Assembly (NCBI RefSeq): GCF_001279725.1
Contig: NZ_LGDE01000170.1
Location: 1-64,000, forward strand
Direction: 5' to 3'
Source of the DNA: Streptomyces sp. WM4235
Lineage (GTDB): Bacteria > Actinomycetota > Actinomycetes > Streptomycetales > Streptomycetaceae
DNA: 64,000 bases
Under the pieces are notes generated by a model. The model did not search any database. It saw only the letters and a program-made list of their open reading frames with translations, and was not told the origin of the DNA. Numbering within the stretch: the first letter of the stretch is position 1; the number at the start of each line of letters is the position of its first letter. Below are positions 53,366 through 61,506 of this stretch, in pieces. Both the position numbers and the translations under genes were made by a program.

Positions 53366-54025
53366 TCAGGCCGGGGTCAGGCCCGGCGCGGTGGCCTCCT
53401 CGGCCTCGTCGTCCTCGAAGTCGTCCGGCTCCTCGTCGAAGACCGCGCTCACGTCGAACCGGTGCAGGACGTCCTGCGGGTCGGTGTGCCCGAAGGGCGT
53501 GTCCAGCCACTCCCCCGGTTCCGCGATCTCCTCCGAGGCGGCGAGCCAGAGCGTGGAGTCCCCTTCCTCCAAGCCGAACTCCTTGTAGCGGGAGGCGATC
53601 TCGTCGGGCTCGTACTCCCCGAAGAGCACGCCGAGGGCACCCGCGGTGCCGCCGTCGTCGACCAGCTCGGCGTCCCGGTCGTGCGCGGCGACACGCTCGG
53701 CCTGGGCGATCAGTCGCTGGGGTTCCACGACGGCGTAGTCGCGGCGGATGAGCACGCTGAAGGCGGCGGGCTCGGCGGGGCCGGTGTACGGGACACCGTC
53801 CTCGGGCGTCGGGATCTCGAAGGGGGTGACCTCGTCGTAGCGGTCGTACAGGAGCTCGTCGTACTCCTCGGCGGCTGCGGCGAGTTCGTTGAAGGCGGCG
53901 TAGACGGCCGGGTCCTCGTCCCCGATCCTGCTCTCGACCGCGGCGAGGTGACGGTCGAGCGCGGCCTTGACCGCCTCGGCGGCGGCACGTACCTCGGCAA
54001 CAGTGGGCAGAGCGGCATCAGACAT
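53366..54025 (-). CDS. Acidic hypothetical protein
   Basis: A 219-aa soluble acidic protein. An N-terminal helical region (VRAAAEAVKAALDRHLAAVESRIG) is followed by YDELLYDRYDEVTPFEIP, a central mixed region with FSVLIRRDYAVVEPQRLIAQAERV, and a very acidic C-terminus (DEEPDDFEDDEAEEAT). ATG at 54025 begins MSDAALPTVAEV; the longer frame overlaps the divergent DUF5703 gene. It is divergent from that gene with only 47 bp between starts. I do not recognise a function; it looks like a conserved streptomycete core protein. Confidence 0.7.
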   Translation of the reverse strand: MSDAALPTVAEVRAAAEAVKAALDRHLAAVESRIGDEDPAVYAAFNELAAAAEEYDELLYDRYDEVTPFEIPTPEDGVPYTGPAEPAAFSVLIRRDYAVVEPQRLIAQAERVAAHDRDAELVDDGGTAGALGVLFGEYEPDEIASRYKEFGLEEGDSTLWLAASEEIAEPGEWLDTPFGHTDPQDVLHRFDVSAVFDEEPDDFEDDEAEEATAPGLTPA

Positions 54026-54072
54026 AGTGCAGACGCTATCCGTAGCAGGGCTCTGCCCGCACAATAGATGCG

Positions 54073-54261
54073 ATGCCGGAATACGAATTTGTCGACGTGT
54101 ACGTGCCCCGCGGGGTTCCTCGCCACGAGGCCACCCGCCTGTTGACCGACCATGCCGAGTACGGGCACTGGGAGCTGGACCGACTGACATTGCACCGGGA
54201 CGGCAGTCGCCGCGTGCGGTTGCGCCGCCGGATCATCCGCCAGGTCCGCGCCACGTGGTGA
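54073..54261 (+). CDS. DUF5703 family small basic protein
   Basis: A 62-aa protein beginning MPEYEFVDVYVPRGVPR, with YGHWELDRLTLHRDGSRRV in the middle and a strongly basic end (RLRRRIIRQVRATW). It matches the actinobacterial DUF5703 family as I recall it. Function unknown. Short beta-strand pattern with several aromatic residues; no transmembrane segment. It converges with the long chaplin gene, separated by a 12-bp hairpin. Confidence 0.72.
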   Translation: MPEYEFVDVYVPRGVPRHEATRLLTDHAEYGHWELDRLTLHRDGSRRVRLRRRIIRQVRATW

Positions 54262-54288
54262 CGCGGGTCCCGGGGGCGGGACCCGCGT
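54261..54288. terminator. 12-bp perfect hairpin between DUF5703 gene and chaplin
   Basis: ACGCGGGTCCCG and CGGGACCCGCGT with a 4-nt loop, starting at the last base of the DUF5703 stop. Likely bidirectional terminator. Confidence 0.7.
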
Positions 54289-54300
54289 CGTGAACGGCCG

Positions 54301-55080
54301 TCAGGCGGCGTTGCGGGCGCGCCGGTAGAGCACGGCGCCGGCGAGCAACAGCCCGCCCGCGAGCGGAACGCCGGCGCTGAGGACGTCACCGGCGCCGGTT
54401 TCGGCAAGCCCTTGGCCCTGGCCGGGCTTCACGGGAGTACCGGGGTTGCCCGGAGTCCCGGGATTGCCGGGCGTACCGGGGTTGCCCGGGGTGCCGGGGT
54501 TCCCAGGAGTTCCGGGGTTACCGGGCGTACCCGGCGTGCCCGGAGTTCCGGGGTTGCCCGGGTTGCCGGGCGTACCCGGGTTCCCAGGAGTTCCGGGGTT
54601 CCCAGGAGTACCCGGGTTACCGGGCGTACCCGGGTTCCCAGGAGTTCCGGGGTTCCCAGGAGTGCCGGGGTTACCGGGGTTGCCCGGGGTGCCGGGGTTG
54701 CCCGGGGTGCCCGGCTCGTCGTCGTCGCACGGCTCGTCCGGGTTTCCGGGGTGGCCCGGGTGACCGGGGTTTCCGGGGTGGCCAGGGTGGCCCGGGTTTC
54801 CGGGGTGGCTCGGTCGTGTCGGTTTGCCGGCGTTCTCGCAGCGGTTGCCGAAGGCGGGGTTCAGGCCCCCCACCACGTTCACGGTGTTCCCGCAGGCGTT
54901 CACCGGTACGTCCACGGGCGCCTGGAGGTTGTTTCCGGACAGCAGGCCCGGGGAGTTCGCGGCATGGCCGGACGCTCCGGCGTCCGCCTGGGCGACACCG
55001 CCACCCAGCGCGAGAACACCTCCCGCGGCCGCCATGGTGATCAGGGTCTTCCTGGTGACCTGTACTACCGGTCGTCGCAT
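54301..55080 (-). CDS. chpC: Long chaplin with one chaplin domain, collagen-like tract and sortase signal
   Basis: A 259-aa surface protein of the aerial hyphae hydrophobic layer. A signal peptide (1 to about 35) is followed by one chaplin domain (about 36-85: [27 protein letters not shown] with two Cys). Next come a GNP/GHP tract, an acidic DEPCDDDEP break with an extra Cys, 31 Gly-X-Pro triplets (GTP/GNP), then LAETGAG (an LAxTG sortase site), a hydrophobic helix and a basic tail (RRARNAA). The long chaplins of S. coelicolor (ChpA-C) carry two chaplin domains, so here the second seems replaced by the collagen-like region. The symbol rests on position beside chpH. ATG at 55080 has AGGGGA 9 nt upstream. 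Confidence 0.88.
   Translation of the reverse strand: MRRPVVQVTRKTLITMAAAGGVLALGGGVAQADAGASGHAANSPGLLSGNNLQAPVDVPVNACGNTVNVVGGLNPAFGNRCENAGKPTRPSHPGNPGHPGHPGNPGHPGHPGNPDEPCDDDEPGTPGNPGTPGNPGNPGTPGNPGTPGNPGTPGNPGTPGNPGTPGNPGTPGNPGNPGTPGTPGTPGNPGTPGNPGTPGNPGTPGNPGTPGNPGTPVKPGQGQGLAETGAGDVLSAGVPLAGGLLLAGAVLYRRARNAA
54433..54711 (-). repeat. Gly-X-Pro coding repeat, 31 triplets
   Basis: 279 bp of tandem 9-bp-based units coding GTP and GNP triplets in the long chaplin. Codon choice is nearly uniform with a few synonymous variants, so the tract is prone to slippage. A shorter related GNP/GHP tract lies at about 54740-54810. Confidence 0.9.
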
Positions 55081-55203
55081 CTGTACTCGTCCCCTGTTGT
55101 GCACGTTTCGGTCGACGCGCAGGCCCTGCAGGCTCCCCCGCCTGCCGCGCCGAGATGTCGGAAGCCGGGCCGCGTGATCGAGATCGGGCCCGGAAAGCCC
55201 GGT

Positions 55204-55235
55204 GGCCCCGGAGCGCTGGAACGCGCTCCGGGGCC
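55204..55235 (-). terminator. 13-bp perfect hairpin after the short chaplin
   Basis: GGCCCCGGAGCGC and GCGCTCCGGGGCC with a 6-nt loop, 16 bp past the stop. Separates the two chaplin genes. Confidence 0.7.
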
Positions 55236-55251
55236 CGGGACTTCAGATACG

Positions 55252-55485
55252 TCAGGCGTTGACGCAGGTGTTGCCGAAGGCCGGGTTCAGCAGACCGATC
55301 ACGTTGATCGTGTTGCCGCAGACGTTGACCGGCACGTGGACCGGAACCTGGACGACGTTGCCGGACAGGACACCGGGCGAACCGATGGCCGCACCCTGGG
55401 CACCCGCGTCGGCGGCAGCCATGCCCGCACCCGCGAGAATGAGACCACCAGTGGCAGCCGCAGCGGCGACAACCTTCTTGAGCAT
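55252..55485 (-). CDS. chpH: Short chaplin (ChpH-like)
   Basis: A 77-aa secreted amyloid-forming surface protein that lowers water surface tension for aerial growth. The Ala-rich signal peptide ends near AAADAG, leaving a mature domain of about 52 residues: GSPGVLSGNVVQVPVHVPVNVCGNTINVIGLLNPAFGNTCVNA-like, with two Cys that form a disulphide. Adjacency to the long chaplin matches chpC-chpH in S. coelicolor. The ATG has AGGAGG 5 nt upstream, a strong site for a highly expressed gene. No sortase motif. Confidence 0.9.
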   Translation of the reverse strand: MLKKVVAAAAATGGLILAGAGMAAADAGAQGAAIGSPGVLSGNVVQVPVHVPVNVCGNTINVIGLLNPAFGNTCVNA

Positions 55486-55622
55486 TGTTCCTCCTAGTAG
55501 GCAAGTGCGGTCCCAGCCGCGGACCGCACCACCTGTAACGAGGAAGGATCACCGGGGCTACGAGCGTATGAGTGCATTCACTCTTCTCGGTGACGTCCGC
55601 ACACCCTCCCGAATCTCGCGCC

Positions 55623-56948
55623 TCAGGCGTTGTCGATGAATCGGTCGAGCACCCGAACACCGAACTTCAGCCCGTCCACCGGCACCCGCTCGTCCACGCC
55701 GTGGAACATGCCGGCGAAGTCGAGCTCCGGGGGCAGCTGGAGCGGGGCGAAGCCGAAGCAGCGGATTCCGAGGTCGTCGAAGGACTTGGCGTCCGTGCCG
55801 CCGGAGAGCATGTACGGAACCGCGCGCGCGATCGGGTCCTCCGCCTTCAGCGCGGTCTGCATGGCGTCGACGAGCTTTCCGTCGAAGTCCGTCTCCAGGG
55901 CCTTGTCCGCGTGGACGTCCTCCCGCTTCACGCGCGGGCCGAGGATCCGGTCGAGGTCCGCGAAGAACTCGTCCTCGTAACCGGGCAGGAAGCGACCGTC
56001 CACGTGCGCGGTGGCCTGGCCGGGGATGACGTTGACCTTGTAGCCGGCGCCCAGCATCGTCGGGGCCGCCGAGTTGCGCAGGGTGGCCCCGACCATCTTG
56101 GCGATGCCGCCGAGCTTGGCGAGCGTCGCGTCCATGTTGTCGGGGTCGAGGGGGGTTCCGAGCGCGTCCGAGAGTTCGTCCAGGAAGGACCGCACGGTCT
56201 TGGTCACGCGCACCGGCCACTGGTGGCGGCCCAGCCGGCCCACGGCCTCGCACAGCTCCGTGATGGCGTTGTCGTTGTTGGTCATGGAGCCGTGGCCCGC
56301 GGTGCCCTCCACCGTGAGCCGCATCCAGTGCATGCCCTTCTGGGCGGTCTCCACCAGGTACAGGCGCAGGTTCTCGTTGACGGTGAACGAGAAGCCGCCG
56401 ACCTCGCCGATGGCCTCGGTGACCCCCTCGAAGAGGCCGGGGTGCTTGTCGACGAGGTGCCGGGCCCCGTAGACGCCGCCCGCCTCCTCGTCGGAGAGGA
56501 AGGCGAGCACGATGTCGCGCGGGGGCTTGCGGCCGCTGCGCATCCGGTCGCGCACGACGGCCAGCGTCATCGCGTCCATGTCCTTCATGTCGACCGCGCC
56601 GCGCCCCCACAGGCACCCGTCGGCGATCTCGCCCGCGAACGGGTCGTACGTCCAGTCCGCGGCGTTGGCGGGGACGACATCGGTGTGGCCGTGGATCAGC
56701 AGCGCCGGCCGGGAGGGGTCCTCGCCCTCGATGCGCGCGACGGTGGAGGCCCGCCCCTTGTGCGATTCGAAGATCTGCGGCTCCAGCCCGACCTCGGCCA
56801 GCTGCTCCGCGACCCACTCGGCCGCTTTCCGCTCACCGGGGCCGGAGTGGTCCCCGTAGTTGCTGGTGTCGATCCGGATGAGGTCACGGCAGAGGTCGAC
56901 GACCTCGTCCTCACCGGAGACGGTCCTGCCCGCGCTCGATTCGCTCAC
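55623..56948 (-). CDS. M20-family metallopeptidase/dipeptidase-like hydrolase
   Basis: A 441-aa zinc hydrolase of the M20 (ArgE/DapE/carboxypeptidase G2) family. HGHTDVVP (metal-binding His/Asp), WGRGAVDMKDMDA (bridging Asp) and LSDEEAGGVYGARHL (catalytic Glu) are in the catalytic domain. A dimerisation lid interrupts it (about 190-310, with GTAGHGSMTNNDNAI), and SGGTDAKSF supplies the last His/Asp region. GTG at 56948 has GGGAGGA 7 nt upstream; the longer ORF start at 56963 overlaps that RBS. The substrate is probably an N-acyl amino acid or dipeptide. Confidence 0.88.
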   Translation of the reverse strand: MSESSAGRTVSGEDEVVDLCRDLIRIDTSNYGDHSGPGERKAAEWVAEQLAEVGLEPQIFESHKGRASTVARIEGEDPSRPALLIHGHTDVVPANAADWTYDPFAGEIADGCLWGRGAVDMKDMDAMTLAVVRDRMRSGRKPPRDIVLAFLSDEEAGGVYGARHLVDKHPGLFEGVTEAIGEVGGFSFTVNENLRLYLVETAQKGMHWMRLTVEGTAGHGSMTNNDNAITELCEAVGRLGRHQWPVRVTKTVRSFLDELSDALGTPLDPDNMDATLAKLGGIAKMVGATLRNSAAPTMLGAGYKVNVIPGQATAHVDGRFLPGYEDEFFADLDRILGPRVKREDVHADKALETDFDGKLVDAMQTALKAEDPIARAVPYMLSGGTDAKSFDDLGIRCFGFAPLQLPPELDFAGMFHGVDERVPVDGLKFGVRVLDRFIDNA

Positions 56949-57120
56949 GCTGCTTCCTCCCACTGATCAGTGCCGACTTCCTCCCCCCATCCTCGCCCCA
57001 CGGGCCGCCGTCCCCAAGGGCGATCCCCGGTCACCTGGGGGGTGTGATCGAGGACCCCGGAATGTTTGGTAATGTTTTCCACGTCGGAACGGCCCGCGAG
57101 GGACGCGAGACAGACACCTT

Positions 57121-57208
57121 GTCCGGGTGGCGGAATGGCAGACGCGCTAGCTTGAGGTGCTAGTGCCCTTTATCGGGCGTGGGGGTTCAAGTCCCCCCTC
57201 GGACACCA
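57121..57208 (+). tRNA. tRNA-Leu (anticodon GAG)
   Basis: Class II tRNA with a long variable arm (TGCCCTTTATCGGGCG). The anticodon stem CTAGC/GCTAG encloses loop TTGAGGT with anticodon GAG, decoding CUC/CUU. The T arm is GGGGGTTCAAGTCCCCC. The acceptor stem is GTCCGGG with CTCGGAC; CCA is encoded in the genome (57206-57208). Confidence 0.95.
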
Positions 57209-57212
57209 GCAG

Positions 57213-57240
57213 GAACCCCACTTCATGTGGGGTTCTTTTG
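57213..57240 (+). terminator. tRNA-Leu terminator
   Basis: GAACCCCAC / GTGGGGTTC, perfect 9-bp stem with TTCAT loop, then TTTTG and CTTTT. A classical intrinsic terminator 4 bp after the tRNA. Confidence 0.85.
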
Positions 57241-57403
57241 CTTTTCCGGGCCGTGGCGGGACCGACCACGCGACCAAGGGCCCCGGAGATTCCCCAGGGC
57301 GGCCCGAGTGTCGCGGCCACGGCGCCGACCGCCGCCCGCGGTCGCCCCGGGCCGAGGGCGACCGCGGTCCCGGCCGCGGGATCACGTGGACCACGGCCAA
57401 GGC

Positions 57404-57652
57404 CTAGTCCCCGCGCGGTCGCCGGGTCCTTCGACGGCGCTTGGCAGGGTGGTCCGAGTCGTCCTCGGCCGTGGGCAGGGCGGCATCGCTGTCCGCGTGG
57501 TCGTTCACCCAACCGCAGAGCGGGCAGGCGTACCGACCGTTGAGCCCTGCGATCAAGGTGCCGCACTTGCGGCATTCGGTCTCTGTGATCTCCAGCGCGG
57601 ACAACGGGGGTTGCTCGTCCCGCGGAGGGGGCGCCGGTAGCCATCGCGTCAT
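57404..57652 (-). CDS. Small zinc-ribbon protein, unknown function
   Basis: An 82-aa protein with one zinc ribbon: C-R-K-C near residue 27 and C-P-L-C near residue 43, separated by GTLIAGLNGRYA. The C-terminal part is Asp-rich then strongly basic (KRRRRTRRPRGD), suggesting nucleic acid association. ATG at 57652; it is convergent with the tRNA-Leu and codirectional with the MFS gene (48 bp gap). I do not recognise a named family. Confidence 0.68.
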   Translation of the reverse strand: MTRWLPAPPPRDEQPPLSALEITETECRKCGTLIAGLNGRYACPLCGWVNDHADSDAALPTAEDDSDHPAKRRRRTRRPRGD

Positions 57653-57700
57653 GGGAGCACGCTACCGCCGTGATGTCCGGCGGGGTCGCCCGCGTCCCGT

Positions 57701-58966
57701 TCAGGGGCGGCCGGCCACGTGCAGGGGGCGGGAGGCGCCGAGGCCCGCGGCGATCTGCGGGACCAGCAGGACCAGGAGCACGATCAGCGGGAGCGTCCAG
57801 GTGTGGGAGGCGTCGTGGATCGCGCCGAGGACGGCCGGGCCGGTGGCGGCGAGGGTGTAGCCGAGGCACTGGGCCATGCTGGAGAGCTGGGCGGTGTGCC
57901 GGGCGTCGGGCGCCCGGTGCAGGATGAACAGGAGCGCGAGGCTGATCGCCACGCCCTGGCCGAGGCCGAGCAGGACCATCCAGAGGTACGCGCCGGCGAC
58001 CGGGGCGACGAGGAGCCCGGTGAAGCCGAGGGCGCACAGGACGGCGCCGAGGACGGCGAGGGTTCCCGTACCGATCCTGCGGCCGGCGACGACCGGCGCG
58101 AGGAAGGAACCCGCGATGCCGAGCAGCGAGGAGAAGGAGAGCATCCATCCGGCGTTGGCGGGGCTCGTCCCGGCGTCCGTGAGCAGGGTGGGCAGCCAGG
58201 CGGCGGCCGCGTAGTAGCCGAGGGACTGCAGCCCCATGTAGGCGGTGACCTGCCAGGCGAGCGGGGAGCGCCACAGGCCGCGTACGGGGTGGGCCGCGGC
58301 GCGGGCGGTGGCCGCCGCGGTGCGGGTGCGGGAGCGGGTCTGCGGGAGCCAGACGAGGAGCGCGACCAGGGCGAGGGCGCCCCAGCAGGCGAGGGTGGTC
58401 CGCCAGGTCATGTCGCCGGCCTGGCGGACGGGCAGGGTGACGCCGGCGGCGAGTGCGGCGCCGCCGAACAGGGACATGGAGTACAAGCCGGTCATCAGGC
58501 CGGTGCGGGTGGGGAAGTCGCGCTTGATCAGTCCGGGGAGCAGGACGTTGGCGACGGCTATGCCGGCGCCGATGACGAGCGTCCCCGCGAACAGGGCGAG
58601 CACGCTGTCGAGCATGCGCAGGGCCGTGCCCGCGCAGACCAGGGCCATGGTGGCGAGGAGGGCGCGCTCCGTGCCGAGGAGGCGGCCGATCCGGGGGGCG
58701 AGGGGCGCGAGCAGGCCGAAGCAGAGCAACGGGAGTGCGGTGAGCAGGCTGACCGAGGCGGCCGACATCCCGCTGTCCACCCGGATGGTGTCGGCGAGGG
58801 GTGAGACGGCGACCAGCGCGGGGCGCAGGTTGAGCGCCAGCAGGACGACCCCGGCGGCGAGGAGGAGGGCTCCGCGGCCCGCGGTGCCCGGCGGGGCGGG
58901 TGCCGACGGCGGTGGGGGTGCGGGGATCGCGGGTCGGCCGGCGCGGGTGGCGGCGCTGTTACTCAC
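57701..58966 (-). CDS. CynX/NimT-type MFS transporter
   Basis: A 421-aa, roughly 12-helix MFS protein resembling cyanate/2-nitroimidazole transporters (CynX/NimT). GVVLLALNLRPALVAVSPL in the first helix and LLPGLIKRDFPTRTGLMTGLYSMSLFGGAALAAG in the middle are family features. GTG at 58966; its first codons overlap the upstream GntR gene stop by 8 bp, so expression is coupled to that regulator. The transported compound is unknown. The N-terminal about 30 residues are Pro/Ala-rich and cytosolic. Confidence 0.87.
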   Translation of the reverse strand: MSNSAATRAGRPAIPAPPPPSAPAPPGTAGRGALLLAAGVVLLALNLRPALVAVSPLADTIRVDSGMSAASVSLLTALPLLCFGLLAPLAPRIGRLLGTERALLATMALVCAGTALRMLDSVLALFAGTLVIGAGIAVANVLLPGLIKRDFPTRTGLMTGLYSMSLFGGAALAAGVTLPVRQAGDMTWRTTLACWGALALVALLVWLPQTRSRTRTAAATARAAAHPVRGLWRSPLAWQVTAYMGLQSLGYYAAAAWLPTLLTDAGTSPANAGWMLSFSSLLGIAGSFLAPVVAGRRIGTGTLAVLGAVLCALGFTGLLVAPVAGAYLWMVLLGLGQGVAISLALLFILHRAPDARHTAQLSSMAQCLGYTLAATGPAVLGAIHDASHTWTLPLIVLLVLLVPQIAAGLGASRPLHVAGRP

Positions 58967-59699
58967 GTGGTGCTCCTGAAGTGTGCTGCGTGTGCGGCCG
59001 CGCGTCCGGCCGGCGCCCGGTCAGGGCGGCCACGCCTTCGGCGAGGTGGGCGGAGACCGCCGCTTCCGCGGCGTCGGGGTCCCGGGCCTCGATGGCGTCG
59101 GCAATCGCCTGGTGCGCATCGAGCTGGTGGCGTACGGAATCGGGTACCGGGGCGTTGACGACGGAGTGGACGCCGGCCCGCAGCGCGCTCGCGAAATGCT
59201 CGTAGAGGTCGGTCAGCACGCTGTTGTGGGCGGCGGCGACGACCGCGCGGTGGAAGGCGAGGTCCGCGTCGACGAAGGCCTCCGTGTCACCGCTCTCCCA
59301 GCCCCGGGTGCGCTCCGCCATGGCCTCGCGCAGGGCGGCGACGTCCTCGGGGGTGCGTCGGAGCGCGGCGTGGCGGACGGCGTCCCGCTCCAGCGCGGAG
59401 CGGACCTCGTAGGCCTCCAGTTCGCCGGAGCGGCGCAGGCGGCGCTGGACGGCCGCTCCGAAGTCGCTGCGGGCACGGACGTAGGTGCCGTCGCCGCGCA
59501 GGGGTTCGAGGAGTCCGGTGTGGACGAGGGCGCGGACGGCCTCGCGGACGGTGTTGCGGCCGACGCCGAGCTGTTCGATCAGTACGGGCTCGGCGGGGAT
59601 CCGGGTCCCGACCGGCCACTCGCCGTCGGCGATCAGGGTCTCCAGCTGGGTGATGACCTGGTCGACGAGGGTGGCGCGGGGGGTGCTGCGCAGTGGCAT
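58959..59699 (-). CDS. FadR-subfamily GntR regulator
   Basis: A 246-aa regulator with winged HTH (about 12-75: GTRIPAEPVLIEQLGVGRNTVREAVRAL) and an FCD-type all-helical effector domain (about 95-225). The latter has D-A-D-L-A-F-H-R and the His residues expected to bind a metal or small acid. It is coupled to the CynX-like transporter by an 8-bp overlap. The perfect palindrome at 59729-59749, 30 bp upstream of the ATG, is the obvious autoregulatory operator. Effector unknown. Confidence 0.88.
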   Translation of the reverse strand: MPLRSTPRATLVDQVITQLETLIADGEWPVGTRIPAEPVLIEQLGVGRNTVREAVRALVHTGLLEPLRGDGTYVRARSDFGAAVQRRLRRSGELEAYEVRSALERDAVRHAALRRTPEDVAALREAMAERTRGWESGDTEAFVDADLAFHRAVVAAAHNSVLTDLYEHFASALRAGVHSVVNAPVPDSVRHQLDAHQAIADAIEARDPDAAEAAVSAHLAEGVAALTGRRPDARPHTQHTSGAPRE

Positions 59700-59728
59700 G
59701 GTCCGGTCCTCTCGATTCCGTCGCTTGG

Positions 59729-59749
59729 AACATGGGAACATCCCATGTT
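59729..59749. promoter_or_regulatory. Perfect palindromic operator of the GntR gene
   Basis: AACATGGGA-ACA-TCCCATGTT: 9-bp arms, 3-nt spacer, the size used by FadR-type dimers, located 30-50 bp before the regulator start. It is the only AT-containing stretch in the gap. Likely autorepression of regulator and transporter. Confidence 0.75.
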
Positions 59750-59790
59750 TGAGGAAGCAAGTCGCCGTTGTTGCCCTCGGGAAGCGCGCG

Positions 59791-59829
59791 GGCCCCCCGC
59801 GCCGGATCGGAACTCCGGTGCGGGGGGCC
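59791..59829 (-). terminator. 16-bp hairpin after the asparagine-type permease
   Basis: GGCCCCCCGCGCCGGA and TCCGGTGCGGGGGGCC, one G-T wobble, 7-nt loop, 20 bp past the permease stop. Ends the permease transcript before the GntR promoter. Confidence 0.75.
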
Positions 59830-59849
59830 TCGCGGGCGGGTCGGGCGGG

Positions 59850-61289
59850 TCAGCCGCGGGCGGCGGCGATCTCCGCCACGCGGCGGCGGACCAGGAACCA
59901 GCCGCCGACCAGGGCCGCGCCGATCACGGGCACGAACATGACCGTGGTGCGGCCCACGCCGCCGTCGGACCACATCAGGACCAGGACGGTGGCGAGGAAG
60001 ACCAGGGTGACGATCTGGGTGCAGGGGGCCCAGGGCAGTCGGTAGGCGGGGCGCTCCACGCGGCCCTGTCGGGCGCGGCGCCAGAAGTGCAGCGAGCAGA
60101 GCATGACCATGGCCCAGGTGCCCAGGATGCCGAGCGAGGCGAAGTTCAGGACGATCTCGAAGGCGTCCTTGGGCATGAAGTAGTTCAGGCCCACGCCCGC
60201 GACACCGAAGGCCGCGGTGAACAGGACGCCGCCGTAGGGGACCTTGCCCTTGTTCATGACGCCGGTGAACTTGGGCGCGGAGCCGGACATCGCCATCGAG
60301 CGCAGGATCCGGCCGGTGGAGTAGAGGCCGGAGTTCAGGCTGGACAGGGCGGCGGTCAGCACGACCAGGTTCATGATGCCGGCGGCGCCCGGGATGCCGA
60401 GCTTGTCGAAGACCGTGACGAAGGGGCTCTGCCCCTCGGAGTACGAGGTGTAGGGGAGCAGCAGGGCGAGCAGGACGACCGAGCCGACGTAGAAGATGCC
60501 CACGCGCCACATGATGGAGTTGATCGCCTTCGGCATGATCTTCTCGGGGTTCTCGGTCTCGCCGGCGGCGACGCCGCACAGCTCGACGGAGGCGTACGCG
60601 AAGACGACGCCCTGGATCACCAGGAGCATCGGGAGCATGCCGACGGGGAACAGGCCGCCGTTGTCGGTGATCGAAGACAGGCCGGGGGTGTGGCCGTCGA
60701 TCTCGTGGCTGGTGGCGACGAGGTAGATGCCGACGAGCAGGAAGATCGTCAGGGCGGCGACCTTGACCAGGGAGAACCAGAACTCCATCTCGCCGAAGTA
60801 CTTCACCGAGATCAGGTTCGCGGTGAGGACGACGGCGAGGGCGACGAAGGCGAGGACCCACTGGGGGACGTCGGTGAACATCGCCCAGAAGTGCGCGTAC
60901 GTCGCGGCGGCGGTGATGTCGGCGACGGTGGTCGTGGACCAGTTGAGGAAGTAGAGCCAGCCCGCGGTGTAGGCGCCCTTCTCCCCCATGAACTCGCGTG
61001 CGTACGAGACGAAGGCGCCGGAGGAGGGGCGGTACAGGACGAGCTCACCGAGGGCGCGCACCACGAAGAAGGCGAAGACGCCGCACACCGCGTAGGCGAT
61101 GGCCAGGGAGGGCCCGGCGCCTGCGAGCCGGCCACCCGCACCGAGGAACAGGCCGGTGCCTATCGCCCCGCCGATGGCGATCATGTTGATGTGGCGGGAC
61201 TTGAGGTCCTTGCTGTAGCCCTCGTCACCGGCGTCGACATGCGGGGAGGGCGCCGTGGCGGGAGCCTCGGCCAAGGTGCGGTCACTCAT
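59850..61289 (-). CDS. APC-family amino acid permease (AnsP/GabP-like)
   Basis: A 479-aa amino acid:proton symporter with about 12 helices. MIAIGGAIGTGLFLGAG at the first helix is the substrate-binding GGAIGTG unwound segment. YFGEMEFWFSLVKV (helix 5) and ETENPEKIMPKAINSIMWR are typical of the AAT branch (AnsP, GabP, LysP, CycA). Asparagine is a plausible substrate from overall resemblance, but residue-level proof is lacking. ATG at 61289; the ORF extending beyond is not supported. Confidence 0.85.
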   Translation of the reverse strand: MSDRTLAEAPATAPSPHVDAGDEGYSKDLKSRHINMIAIGGAIGTGLFLGAGGRLAGAGPSLAIAYAVCGVFAFFVVRALGELVLYRPSSGAFVSYAREFMGEKGAYTAGWLYFLNWSTTTVADITAAATYAHFWAMFTDVPQWVLAFVALAVVLTANLISVKYFGEMEFWFSLVKVAALTIFLLVGIYLVATSHEIDGHTPGLSSITDNGGLFPVGMLPMLLVIQGVVFAYASVELCGVAAGETENPEKIMPKAINSIMWRVGIFYVGSVVLLALLLPYTSYSEGQSPFVTVFDKLGIPGAAGIMNLVVLTAALSSLNSGLYSTGRILRSMAMSGSAPKFTGVMNKGKVPYGGVLFTAAFGVAGVGLNYFMPKDAFEIVLNFASLGILGTWAMVMLCSLHFWRRARQGRVERPAYRLPWAPCTQIVTLVFLATVLVLMWSDGGVGRTTVMFVPVIGAALVGGWFLVRRRVAEIAAARG

Positions 61290-61441
61290 GTACTGACTTC
61301 GCCTTCGTGGGTGGGACAGGCAGGTCAGAACCGCCGCGCGGGGACGTTCTGTGGTGTCTCCGGCGCCGCGGTCCGTGTGTGGTCGCCCCAGGAGACCATG
61401 AGGCTCCGCTACCCGCCAAAACCCGGTCCATGTGTACGGAA

Positions 61442-61475
61442 GCCCCCGACGACCTTGGAAAGGGGTGTCGGGGGC
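61442..61475 (-). terminator. Hairpin downstream of the second permease
   Basis: GCCCCCGAC / GTCGGGGGC, 9-bp stem with a 16-nt loop, 31 bp past the permease stop. Likely terminator. Confidence 0.55.
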
Positions 61476-61506
61476 CTCTGTGGAGCTCGAATGCGTGGCG
61501 GCGAGA

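Noticed and set aside
54433..54711. Possible CRISPR array
   Set aside because: The repeats are continuous 9-bp protein-coding units with no spacers and no cas genes; the nuclease at 26806 is not near it.
54446..54763. Plus-strand collagen-like frame (PGVPGLPG repeats)
   Set aside because: Reverse strand of the chaplin Gly-X-Pro repeat; it has no start signal and the chaplin frame has signal peptide and sortase site.
57121..57208. tRNA-Leu as an integration site
   Set aside because: No integrase and no duplicated tRNA 3' end is seen downstream within the window; both flanks are ordinary chromosome genes.
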